Assembly: GCA_049589355.1 (NCBI GenBank)
Contig: JBAWAP010000093.1
Coordinates: 1-8,396, forward strand
DNA length: 8,396 nucleotides
Source: JBAWAP01 sp049589355
Lineage (GTDB): Bacteria > Chloroflexota > Anaerolineae > VGOG01
Direction: 5' to 3'
Part shown: positions 1 through 5,703 of the stretch, piece after piece
How positions within the stretch are numbered: the stretch's first letter is position 1
Layout of the letters: each line of letters begins with the position of its first letter
Translations under genes and position numbers: made by a program
The notes under the pieces: generated by a model
What the model was told of the DNA's origin: nothing
What the model saw: only the letters and a program-made list of their open reading frames with translations
The model's database searches: none

Positions 1-30
1 GAGATTGCTTCGCCTTCGGCTCGCAATGAC
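1..30. repeat. Dispersed palindromic repeat, likely partial
   Basis: The window opens with a sequence of the form GATTGCTTCG...CGCAATGACC. ATTGC at 4-8 pairs with GCAAT at 23-27, and an inner GCC/GGC pair (12-14 with 18-20) closes a TTC loop. From memory, similar 'attgcttcg...cgcaatgac' elements are scattered in intergenic DNA of several uncultured bacterial lineages. Only one copy is present here, so its repeat status is inferred from that resemblance. The left boundary may lie outside the window. Confidence 0.4.
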
Positions 31-46
31 CACGTTAGCGGAGTTT

Positions 47-79
47 GCAATTGCCCTGAGCTCGACCTAGGGCAATCGC
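47..79. other. Intergenic hairpin
   Basis: ATTGCCCT at 50-57 is perfectly complementary to AGGGCAAT at 69-76, around an 11-nt loop. After one mismatch the stem gains two more pairs (47-48 with 78-79). No T tract follows on either side, so an intrinsic terminator is unlikely. It may be a repeat-derived palindrome, since the loop-proximal CCCTGAGCTCGACC resembles the GC-rich repeats found later in the window. The rest of 1-225 shows no coding potential that I can support. Confidence 0.4.
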
Positions 80-227
80 ATTCTCGGCGAAATCACCTGC
101 GAGGTGGGGATAAAAGGGGGCAAAAACGTCCACTTTGTGGGGACCTACGCAAGAAGTTGCCCTTAGATCCGCGGTTGTGGGACGTCAGGGAGAGAATGCA
201 TTTGCCCTAAAAGTAATTATTGGTTGT

Positions 228-256
228 TTGCATCCTTCAGCGAAATGTGTTATAAT
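228..256 (+). promoter_or_regulatory. Sigma70-type promoter for the quinone reductase remnant and probably rpsO
   Basis: A TTGCAT -35 box (228-233) is separated by exactly 17 bp from a perfect TATAAT -10 box (251-256). TGT directly before the -10 adds an extended -10 element. The expected start, around 262-265, lies about 20 nt upstream of the ATG at 284. Because the downstream gene is broken and no better promoter is seen before rpsO, this promoter probably now drives rpsO with a long leader of about 430 nt. That last step is inference. Confidence 0.65.
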
Positions 257-283
257 GTAATAAGCAATAGAAGGCGGCCAAAA

Positions 284-681
284 ATGAAAGCCTTAGTGAC
301 TTACGCGCACCCTAACCCTGAGTCGTTTAACCACGCCGTTCTTGAAGCTTTCAACAAGGGGCTTAAGGATGGAGGGCATAGCAAGGATGGATAGACCGGG
401 TTCTCTCACTCGGTTTTGCATATCAATATGCAGAGACAGGAGAATTAGAGGGGCTTCTGAAGCATAAGAAAGCTCTACTCCCCAACACGTCTTATTATTC
501 AGAGGTAGACTACAAAACTTCAAGCATACAAGATGCGATGAAGAAGATAATTGCCAACTCTACTAGAGATTGTGGAATTCAGCACGTGGAACACGTTTTC
601 TTGTATGGGGCCGATGCAGTCGATGAAGCAACCCGAAAAGAGTATTTAGAGTCAGTATATCATTGGGGCAAAGGATTTTAA
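284..681 (+). pseudogene. NAD(P)H:quinone oxidoreductase (flavodoxin-like fold), internally deleted
   Basis: The ATG at 284, preceded by an AAGGCGG ribosome site, opens 36 codons beginning MKALVTYAHPNPESFNHAVL. This is the typical N-terminus and first FMN-binding segment of MdaB/YwrO-type flavoproteins. The frame ends at TAG 392-394. A second frame (+1 register) resumes at about 385 with GWIDRV and runs through GFAYQY, GLLKHKKALL, DAMKKII, CGIQHVEHVFLYG and a DEATRKEYLESVY tail to TAA 679-681, the usual C-terminal half. Compared with the usual 190-200 residues, roughly 60-70 residues between the first helix and the LKGWIDRV motif are missing. They include the second half of the flavin site and the active-site loop. 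The product cannot be a working flavoenzyme. The stop codon lies 11 nt before the rpsO start, so the remnant now acts as the rpsO leader. Confidence 0.8.
365..391 (+). repeat. Short direct repeat at the deletion junction
   Basis: AAGGATGGA occurs at 365-373 and again at 383-391, exactly where the two halves of the broken quinone reductase meet. The second copy overlaps the codons for the conserved KGWIDR motif. The first lies in the GLKDGG codons. Such short homologies are typical of slipped-strand or illegitimate deletion. That this repeat caused the deletion is inferred. Confidence 0.4.
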
Positions 682-690
682 AGGAGGTGA
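680..690 (+). promoter_or_regulatory. Strong Shine-Dalgarno site fixing the rpsO start
   Basis: AAAGGAGGTGA is almost fully complementary to the 16S rRNA 3' end and stands 2-3 nt (end of SD) to 8 nt (core GGAGG) from the ATG at 693. It overlaps the stop codon of the preceding remnant. It rules out the upstream in-frame TTG at 663, which would add ten residues unknown in S15. Confidence 0.85.
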
Positions 691-692
691 GC

Positions 693-962
693 ATGACCTT
701 ATCAAGGGATGAGAAGGAAGCCATCATCCAAGAAAATCACATGCACTCCACAGACACCGGCTCGCCCGAAGTCCAGATCGCGCTGCTGACGAGTAGGATC
801 GATCAACTGATCGAGCACCTCAAGAACCATAAGCACGACGAGCACTCGCGGCGGGGCCTGTTGAAGCTGGTCGGGCAACGCAGGCGTCACTTAGCATATC
901 TGAACCGAAAGGATTCAGACCGCTACAGAAAGATTATCGAGCGACTGGGTCTGCGTAAATAG
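693..962 (+). CDS. rpsO: 30S ribosomal protein S15
   Basis: This 89-residue protein has the normal S15 length. S15 is a primary 16S rRNA-binding protein. It binds the central-domain three-way junction early in 30S assembly and helps form a bridge to the 50S subunit. The family signature is plain: TGSPEVQIALLT at residues 23-34, HLKNHKHDEHSRRGLLKLVGQRRRHLAYL in the middle (the HSRRGLL loop contacts rRNA) and RYRKIIERLGLR at the end. The N-terminus starts at the ATG with the excellent ribosome site at 680-690. The gene sits directly downstream of a dead oxidoreductase and upstream of pnp, the common rpsO-pnp order. In other bacteria S15 represses its own translation through a leader RNA structure. 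I cannot identify such a structure here with certainty. Confidence 0.97.
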   Translation: MTLSRDEKEAIIQENHMHSTDTGSPEVQIALLTSRIDQLIEHLKNHKHDEHSRRGLLKLVGQRRRHLAYLNRKDSDRYRKIIERLGLRK

Positions 963-976
963 CATCGCCTATTGCT

Positions 977-1002
977 TATCGCAGCAGATGTGAGACGCGA
1001 TA
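977..1002 (+). other. Weak hairpin after rpsO
   Basis: TATCGC at 977-982 can pair with GCGATA at 997-1002 around a 14-nt loop, 15 nt past the rpsO stop. No U tract follows, so it is not a convincing terminator. It may be an mRNA 3' stabiliser or a processing site, or chance. Confidence 0.2.
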
Positions 1003-1071
1003 GAGCGAAGCGAGTGATATAGACTAAACGAATACGAGGTTGGGCGATGGGGCTTAGGAATTGGAGAGTAA

Positions 1072-1200
1072 GCCAAATCAATGACCAATGAGCCAATGCT
1101 TCGCACTGAGTACTTCAGCACGAAGTGATCAAATCCCAAAATCATCTGGCACCTAGAGGTAGCTTTTCGGTCATTTGTCATTGGATCATTGAGATTTGAC
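1072..1200 (+). repeat. Long imperfect inverted repeat in the rpsO-pnp gap
   Basis: The left arm (1072-1098) is built of AATGACC/AATGAGCC/AATG units. The right arm (1171-1200) is built of TCATTTG/TCATTGGA/TCATTGAG units and ends in ATTTGAC. The reverse complement of the right arm aligns to the left arm with a few mismatches and small gaps over about 27-30 bp. Transcribed, the arms could form a long stem enclosing about 70 nt, ending some 56 nt before the pnp start codon. In enterobacteria the pnp leader contains an RNase III-cleaved stem used by PNPase to control its own mRNA. This structure sits in the right place for an analogous role, but that role is inference. It may equally be a dispersed heptamer-type repeat. 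The 294-bp gap holds no supported gene. Confidence 0.5.
1099..1125 (+). other. Inner stem-loop of the pnp leader repeat
   Basis: CTTCG (1099-1103) pairs with CGAAG (1121-1125). After a 2x2 internal loop, CTGA (1106-1109) pairs with TCAG (1115-1118) around GTACT. It lies between the arms of the larger inverted repeat, so together they would make a branched or bulged structure in the transcript. Confidence 0.4.
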
Positions 1201-1256
1201 TTACTCCCCAGTCCCTGGCCTCTGAGCCTAGCCTCAGCTCGGAGGTGTAAAATAAT

Positions 1257-3455
1257 ATGGCACATCAATTTACTGCTGCTATTGGGGACTATCCCATTAG
1301 CATTGAGACTGGCAAGCTGGCCGGCCAAGCGGGTGGTGCTGTCACCTTGCGTTGCGGTGACACCTTACTTTTGGCTACGGCCACTATGTCAGAGGAACCC
1401 CGCGAAGGCATAGACTTCTCCCCCCTAACTGTAGACTACGAGGAAAGGCTCTACGCCGCAGGACGCATCCCCGGCAGCTTCTTCCGCCGCGAGGGGCGAC
1501 CCCATGAGGCAGCCATCCTCATCTGTCGCCTCACCGACCGCCCCATCCGTCCCCTCTTCCCCAAAGACCTGCGTAATAATGTACAGGTTATCATCACTGC
1601 GTTGTCCCACGATCAGGAACATCAGATTGACATCCTGGCCGTCATCGGGGCCTCAGCAGCCCTTACTATCTCCAACATCCCCTTCATGGGACCGGTGGGA
1701 GCGGTGCGGGTGGGTTACATTGATGGGCAGTTAGTCTTCAATCCCGCCATCTCCCAGATGGAAGGGAGCAGCCTGGACCTGCGCTTGGCTGGCACAGCCG
1801 ACGCCGTGATGATGGTGGAGGCTGGTGCTAACGAGATGCCGGAGGAGCTGATAGTGGAGGCCGTCAAGGCTGGCCACGAGGCCATGCAACCCATTATCAC
1901 TCTCCAGGAAGAGATGCGCCAGCAAGTCGGGAAGCCCAAGTCAGAGTATCAATCCTTCGCCGTGAGCGAGGGATTGCGTCAGATCGTCGCGGAACGCCTA
2001 TATGGAAGGATCAATAAGGTCCTGGACGAGACCAGCGAGAAGGCGCAGCGCAACAGGGCCCTGGACGCCCTCCGGGAGGAACTCTTGGCCGAACTGGGAG
2101 GTGAATACCAGGAGAGGGACGTCGAGGAGGTCTTCAACGAGCTATTGAGGACCGAGGTGCGTAAGCAAATTCTCCACGAAGGCGTTCGCCCCGATGGTCG
2201 TGGCCCTGAAGACATCCGGGCCATATCCTGCGAGGTGGGCATCTCGCCGCGGGCACACGGAACAGGGCTCTTCAACCGGGGCGAGACTCAGGTGCTAACC
2301 ATCGCTACTCTGGGTACACCTAGGGAAGAGCAACCCTTGGACGGCCTCTATCCAGAGGAATCCAAGCGCTTCATGCACCACTACAACTTCCCGCCCTATT
2401 CCACTGGGGAGACCCGCTTTCTGCGTGGACCGGGCCGGAGGGAAATCGGCCACGGAGCCCTTGCCGAGCGAGCTCTCTTGCCTGTGGTTCCCCCCGAGGA
2501 GGAGTTCCCCTATACCATCCGCCTGGTTTCTGAGGTGCTCTCCTCCAACGGTTCCACCTCTATGGCCAGCGTCTGCGGCTCCACACTGGCCATGATGGAC
2601 ACCGGCGTGCCCATCAGAGCCCCGGTGTCTGGCATAGCCATGGGCCTGGTCAAGGATGGAGACGAGTACCGCATTCTGACTGATATCCAGGGAATCGAGG
2701 ATCACCTGGGGGACATGGATTTCAAAGTGGCTGGTACCAGAAAAGGCATCACTGCTTTGCAGATGGATATCAAGGTCAAGGGCCTGAGCTACGAGATCAT
2801 GGCCGAGGCCCTAGCACAGGCAAAGGAAGCACGTTTCTTCGTCCTGGATAAGATGCTGGAAGTCCTTCCAAAGGCAAGGCCGGAGCTGTCGCCCTACGCA
2901 CCGCGCATCACCATCGTCAAGATTGATCCGGAGATGATCGGCACCATCATAGGTCCTGGCGGCAAGACCATCCGCCATATCCAAGAGGAGACAGGGGTCA
3001 AGATAGACATAGAAGACGACGGCAGCGTCTACATCGCCTCGACCGATGGTCCCAGTTCCCAGCGAGCTAAGGAAATGGTAGAAGCTCTGGTAGAGAAACC
3101 AGAGATAGGGAAGATCTACACCGGCAAAGTGGTGCGGATTGAAGATTACGGCGCCTTCGTGGAGATACTACCCGGCCAGGATGGCATGGTCCATATTTCG
3201 CAACTAGCGGATTACCGGGTGCCCAGTGTAAAGGATGTGGTTCGTGTGGGCGACGAGATCATGGTCATGGTCATTGACATTGACCGGGAGGGTAAGATCA
3301 AGCTCTCCCGCCAGGCTGTCCTCGAGGGTTGGACGGCCGAGGAAGCCCGCCAGCACGACCGCAAGCCTTCCGATCGAACGGGGCGGCGCGATTCGCGTGA
3401 CTCTGGCCCAGGCAGCAGCGGTTCGCGTGATCGTCGCCCTTCCCAGCGCCGCTAG
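1257..3455 (+). CDS. pnp: Polyribonucleotide nucleotidyltransferase (PNPase)
   Basis: This is the cytoplasmic 3'-to-5' phosphorolytic exoribonuclease, which releases nucleoside diphosphates during mRNA decay and can also add tails. It usually works as a trimer. The 732-residue length is typical. Order: first RNase PH core with FFRREGRP at 75-82; the helical linker; second RNase PH core with the SNGSTSMASVCGSTLAMMD segment from about 430; the metal and catalytic set D482, D488 and K490 (the EDHLGDMDFK motif; E. coli D486, D492, K494); a KH domain around 552-611 with GPGGK at 566-570; an S1 domain from about 618 (GKVVRIEDYGAFVEIL...MVHISQL). A low-complexity, arginine-rich tail of about 35 residues ends the protein and may help bind RNA. 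The ATG is preceded by GGAGGT at 1241-1246. No key residue is missing. lepB follows after 32 bp, suggesting co-transcription. Confidence 0.98.
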   Translation: MAHQFTAAIGDYPISIETGKLAGQAGGAVTLRCGDTLLLATATMSEEPREGIDFSPLTVDYEERLYAAGRIPGSFFRREGRPHEAAILICRLTDRPIRPLFPKDLRNNVQVIITALSHDQEHQIDILAVIGASAALTISNIPFMGPVGAVRVGYIDGQLVFNPAISQMEGSSLDLRLAGTADAVMMVEAGANEMPEELIVEAVKAGHEAMQPIITLQEEMRQQVGKPKSEYQSFAVSEGLRQIVAERLYGRINKVLDETSEKAQRNRALDALREELLAELGGEYQERDVEEVFNELLRTEVRKQILHEGVRPDGRGPEDIRAISCEVGISPRAHGTGLFNRGETQVLTIATLGTPREEQPLDGLYPEESKRFMHHYNFPPYSTGETRFLRGPGRREIGHGALAERALLPVVPPEEEFPYTIRLVSEVLSSNGSTSMASVCGSTLAMMDTGVPIRAPVSGIAMGLVKDGDEYRILTDIQGIEDHLGDMDFKVAGTRKGITALQMDIKVKGLSYEIMAEALAQAKEARFFVLDKMLEVLPKARPELSPYAPRITIVKIDPEMIGTIIGPGGKTIRHIQEETGVKIDIEDDGSVYIASTDGPSSQRAKEMVEALVEKPEIGKIYTGKVVRIEDYGAFVEILPGQDGMVHISQLADYRVPSVKDVVRVGDEIMVMVIDIDREGKIKLSRQAVLEGWTAEEARQHDRKPSDRTGRRDSRDSGPGSSGSRDRRPSQRR

Positions 3456-3471
3456 CTTGTTAGAAACTGAA

Positions 3472-3492
3472 AGTTGGAGATTGGAAGTTGGA
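3472..3492 (+). repeat. Heptamer tandem repeat spanning the lepB start
   Basis: Three consecutive seven-base units, AGTTGGA, GATTGGA and AGTTGGA, occupy almost the whole gap between pnp and lepB. They contain both the GGAGA ribosome site and the TTG start codon of lepB. Analogous seven-base units occur in two other intergenic gaps of this window with different sequences. Confidence 0.6.
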
Positions 3493-4051
3493 AGAATTTC
3501 AGCAAGATACAGAAACCGGAAAGCGAGAAGCCGCTTTGAAGATAGCTTTGAGGTGGTTGAGCGAGATCGTCGAGACGATCGTGCCAGCCATTCTCATCGC
3601 CGTCCTGATAATCCTCTTCCTGGCCCAGGCCACCCGTGTTCATGGCCAGAGCATGGAGCCCAGCCTGCACTCAGACCAGCGTCTGGTGGTGGAGAAGATC
3701 TCCTATAGCTTCCGTGAGCCACGGCGGGGCGATATCGTTGTCCTAAAGGTTCCTCAGGCCGGGTCAGGGCTCCTCATCAAACGAGTCATTGGCCTAGCGG
3801 GCGAGAAGGTGGAGATCAAGGGCGGCAAGGTTCACATTAACGAGCAGCCTCTAGAAGAACCGTATCTCTCTCAGCAGCCCCAAAGGGACATGAGGGCTAC
3901 CGTTGTGCCGCCTAAGCACGTCTTCGTAATGGGCGATAACCGCGGCTTCAGCAACGACTCTCGTTCCTTTGGCCCAGTGCCCCTGGACAATATCGTTGGC
4001 CGGGCTTGGTTCTCCTACTGGCCGCTCGATCGGATAGGGTTTATAGAGTGA
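3488..4051 (+). CDS. lepB: Signal peptidase I
   Basis: This membrane-bound serine protease removes signal peptides from secreted preproteins on the outer face of the cytoplasmic membrane, using a Ser-Lys dyad. The 187-residue protein has one N-terminal membrane anchor (about 31-47, IVPAILIAVLIILFLAQ). It carries the nucleophile S55 in GQSMEPSL, the general base K98 in LLIKRVIGLAGE, and the late boxes GDN (149-151) and SNDSRSFGPV (155-164). All expected boxes are present, in the short single-anchor form common outside Proteobacteria. The start is TTG at 3488 with GGAGA seven bases upstream. No ATG occurs in frame before the catalytic serine. A later TTG at 3536 is possible but would have a poorer ribosome site. 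It lies 32 bp after pnp and about 22 bp before the AI-2E gene, so it is probably in one operon. Confidence 0.95.
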   Translation: MEEFQQDTETGKREAALKIALRWLSEIVETIVPAILIAVLIILFLAQATRVHGQSMEPSLHSDQRLVVEKISYSFREPRRGDIVVLKVPQAGSGLLIKRVIGLAGEKVEIKGGKVHINEQPLEEPYLSQQPQRDMRATVVPPKHVFVMGDNRGFSNDSRSFGPVPLDNIVGRAWFSYWPLDRIGFIE

Positions 4052-4073
4052 ACACGAAAATCGAGTGCCCATC

Positions 4074-5219
4074 ATGTCCAAAAGCTGGAGCGAATCCACC
4101 AAGTGGCTGGTGATCATCAGTAGCCTATTGGCTCTGGTGTTTATCGTTTATCGCTTCGGCCAGATCATCTCCCCCCTGGCCATTGCCGTCATCCTGGCCT
4201 ATATCCTTAATCCCCCGGTCAGATTCCTCACTACCAGGGCCAAGCTATCCCGCACCTTGGCCGTGGCGAGCGTCTACCTGGCCCTCATCGTCATCCTGGG
4301 CTTGGTGCTCCTATCCTTCGTTCCGAGCCTCATCCAGCAGGTGACGAGCATAGACGTGGAATTTCAGGATATTGTCAAGAGCATCAGCCGCTTCTTCGAG
4401 CAGCCCCTCCTCATCTTCGGCTTCTCCATTGACCTCCTGGAAGTATACAAAGAAGTGAGCGGCACCCTGCAGAACATCGTCTCTCCTCTCGCCTCCCGGA
4501 CGGTCTCTTTCCTCATAGACTTAGCCTCTGGTTTTGCTTGGCTCATCTTCGTCCTCATCGTTTCCTTCTACCTGCTCAAAGACATGGGTAAGCTCGGTCG
4601 CTCCCTCGATAAGCTGGTGCCAGTGGACTATCGGGAGGAAGTCCACCGGCTGGTAGGGGAGATTAACGTCGTCTGGAACGCCTTCTTCCGGAGCCAGCTT
4701 ATCCTCTGCGCCGTCGTGGGGACGCTGGTGGGGGTGACCATACGGGCTGTGGGGGTGAGGAACGCCCTCATCCTGGGGATAATGGCTGGTGTCCTAGAGA
4801 TCATCCCCAACATCGGGCCTACCATCGCTGCCATCCCCGCCGTCCTCATCGCCTACTTCCAAGGATCCACCTACCTGCCTCTCTCCAACGGTTGGTTTGC
4901 CCTCTTGGTCATCGGCCTTTACGTGGTCATCCAGCAGGTGGAGAACAACATCCTGGTGCCGCGCATCATTGGCCACGGCCTCAACCTGCATCCCCTGGTG
5001 GTCATCATCGGGGCTATCGCCGGGGCAAGGTTAGCCGGCATCCTGGGCATGTTCCTGGCTGCCCCTATCCTCGCTAGCCTGCGCATTTTGGGGAACTACG
5101 TCTACTGCAAGCTGTTGGACCTGGAACCCTTCGACGAGCTCAGGGCAGGCTCCTTCCCAGTACAGGAGGTAGTCGAGGAACCGGAGCCTGTGCAGGAGGG
5201 GGAAGGTGAAACAGATTGA
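4074..5219 (+). CDS. AI-2E family transporter (PerM/TqsA-like membrane protein)
   Basis: This is a multi-pass inner-membrane protein of the AI-2E exporter family. Members have been linked to autoinducer-2 export and sodium-coupled antiport, but the substrate cannot be read from sequence. It has 381 residues from ATG 4074 (384 from an in-frame GTG at 4065; neither start has a clear ribosome site). Hydrophobic segments begin at about residue 12, with the family pattern ISPLAIAVILAYILNPPV. A long soluble/amphipathic stretch follows (about 85-145), then a FLIDLASGFAWLIFVLIVSFYLL segment. The C-terminal block holds the hallmark motifs EIIPNIGPTIAAIPAVLIA (from E242), QQVENNILVPRIIG (E290-N292) and LGMFLAAPILASLRIL. 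The acidic cytoplasmic tail carries PFDELRAGS at 352-360, encoded by a dispersed DNA repeat. The gene closely follows lepB. Confidence 0.9.
   Translation: MSKSWSESTKWLVIISSLLALVFIVYRFGQIISPLAIAVILAYILNPPVRFLTTRAKLSRTLAVASVYLALIVILGLVLLSFVPSLIQQVTSIDVEFQDIVKSISRFFEQPLLIFGFSIDLLEVYKEVSGTLQNIVSPLASRTVSFLIDLASGFAWLIFVLIVSFYLLKDMGKLGRSLDKLVPVDYREEVHRLVGEINVVWNAFFRSQLILCAVVGTLVGVTIRAVGVRNALILGIMAGVLEIIPNIGPTIAAIPAVLIAYFQGSTYLPLSNGWFALLVIGLYVVIQQVENNILVPRIIGHGLNLHPLVVIIGAIAGARLAGILGMFLAAPILASLRILGNYVYCKLLDLEPFDELRAGSFPVQEVVEEPEPVQEGEGETD
5127..5152. repeat. Dispersed GC-rich repeat inside the AI-2E gene
   Basis: The sequence CCCTTCGACGAGCTCAGGGC and its next bases are read in frame as PFDELRAGS in the C-terminal tail of the transporter. 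A degenerate copy lies in the next intergenic region (5295-5315, 17 of 21 bases identical), and related words occur in the histidine kinase insertions. The tail position explains why the protein tolerates it. Confidence 0.65.
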
Positions 5220-5222
5220 GAA

Positions 5223-5259
5223 GTGATGCGTGAAACCTGAATTGCTTTTCACGCATCAC
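5223..5259 (+). terminator. Perfect 13-bp hairpin after the AI-2E gene
   Basis: GTGATGCGTGAAA (5223-5235) is perfectly complementary to TTTCACGCATCAC (5247-5259) with an 11-nt loop, starting four bases after the AI-2E stop codon. It is followed by ATTTTC, a short T run, so it could end or stabilise the pnp-lepB-AI-2E transcript. Its arms contain the TTTCACG heptamer that continues to 5275, so it may instead be a repeat element. The stem is certain, the terminator role only moderately so. Confidence 0.5.
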
Positions 5260-5275
5260 ATTTTCACGTTTCACG
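5247..5275. repeat. TTTCACG heptamer repeats
   Basis: TTTCACG occurs at 5247-5253, 5262-5268 and 5269-5275, the last two directly in tandem. Further copies lie at 5555-5561 and 5577-5583 before the next gene. The reverse complement CGTGAAA lies at 5229-5235. The spacing is not that of an obvious operator array. The tract is most simply a short tandem heptamer repeat family. Confidence 0.5.
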
Positions 5276-5294
5276 ACGTCTTATGCTCTGACAA

Positions 5295-5315
5295 CCCTTA
5301 GACAGGCTCAGGACA
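5295..5315. repeat. Degenerate copy of the GC-rich repeat
   Basis: CCCTTAGACAGGCTCAGGAC plus one base matches the AI-2E copy at 5127-5147 at 17 of 21 positions (differences at positions 6, 10, 11 and 19). It is non-coding here, which shows that the family is not tied to coding sequence. Confidence 0.6.
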
Positions 5316-5376
5316 TCGCCTGCGCCCCCAGAGCTATTTTTTCATCGGCAGTTCTGGTTTCATAAAGTAACGAATG

Positions 5377-5405
5377 AAGCCGAGGCACAAGGCCTCGCTT
5401 TTTGT
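5377..5405 (+). terminator. Rho-independent terminator
   Basis: AAG(C)CGAGGC pairs with GCCTCGCTT, six GC-rich pairs plus three more after a bulged C, around the loop ACAAG (5387-5391). It is followed at once by TTTTTGTTG. It is the best intrinsic terminator in the window on the plus strand. It probably ends the pnp-lepB-AI-2E transcript, or a short unknown transcript from 5260-5405. Confidence 0.65.
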
Positions 5406-5510
5406 TGTGCGGCTGGCAAGAGCACATCGCTTTCGCCCGCCGTGAAATGGCCCATATCTCTAAGCCCAACCGTCATCTGCCGGCCCAAGCCAAGCTGTTG
5501 TTCAGGTTTT

Positions 5511-5531
5511 ATCGGGGGTTGCGACCCCGAT
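5511..5531. other. GC-rich hairpin in non-coding DNA
   Basis: ATCGGGG (5511-5517) pairs perfectly with CCCCGAT (5525-5531) around a seven-base loop. In addition TTTCATCGG at 5340-5348 is complementary to CCGATGAAA at 5527-5535, so an alternative long-range pairing is possible. No T tract follows. The region 5406-5590 has no coding frame that I can support. It could be part of a structured RNA or a mobile-element scar. Confidence 0.35.
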
Positions 5532-5612
5532 GAAATGGTGGGCTCGGCTCTTTCTTTCACGCAAAATTCATGAAGATTTCACGCCGCTTTCACCCATAGA
5601 TTAAGAAAACCG

Positions 5613-5621
5613 TGCTATAAT
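5613..5621 (+). promoter_or_regulatory. Extended -10 promoter for the HTH-receiver gene
   Basis: TGC directly followed by TATAAT (5616-5621) gives a perfect extended -10. No -35 hexamer stands at 16-18 bp (the spot reads CCCATA-like), as is usual for extended -10 promoters. It would give a leader of about 75 nt before the ATG at 5704. Confidence 0.55.
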
Positions 5622-5666
5622 TTGATCGCAATTCAAACGTTTTTCCATTACTTGAATGGGCTTTGC

Positions 5667-5677
5667 GTGATAATCAC
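5667..5677. promoter_or_regulatory. Small perfect palindrome, possible operator
   Basis: GTGATAATCAC is an exact 11-bp palindrome centred on 5672, about 50 bp downstream of the promoter and 27 bp before the start codon. A dimeric regulator could bind there, perhaps the adjacent HTH protein itself. That is only a guess from position. Confidence 0.25.
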
Positions 5678-5703
5678 CGCTGGCGTTACCAAGGTGGAAT
5701 GAC

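Noticed and set aside
663..692. An upstream TTG start for rpsO giving ten extra residues
   Set aside because: The near-perfect Shine-Dalgarno site at 680-690 and the normal S15 N-terminus both point to ATG 693.
3235..3708. A 157-codon plus-strand frame overlapping the pnp 3' end and the lepB start
   Set aside because: It is out of frame with two certain genes and its translation shows no family features.
5360..5560. A 66-codon minus-strand frame in the intergenic region, translated with many Gln/Ser/Pro residues
   Set aside because: No ribosome site or recognisable domain. It runs through the plus-strand terminator and hairpin. It vaguely recalls repeat-encoded peptides, but I cannot support a gene.
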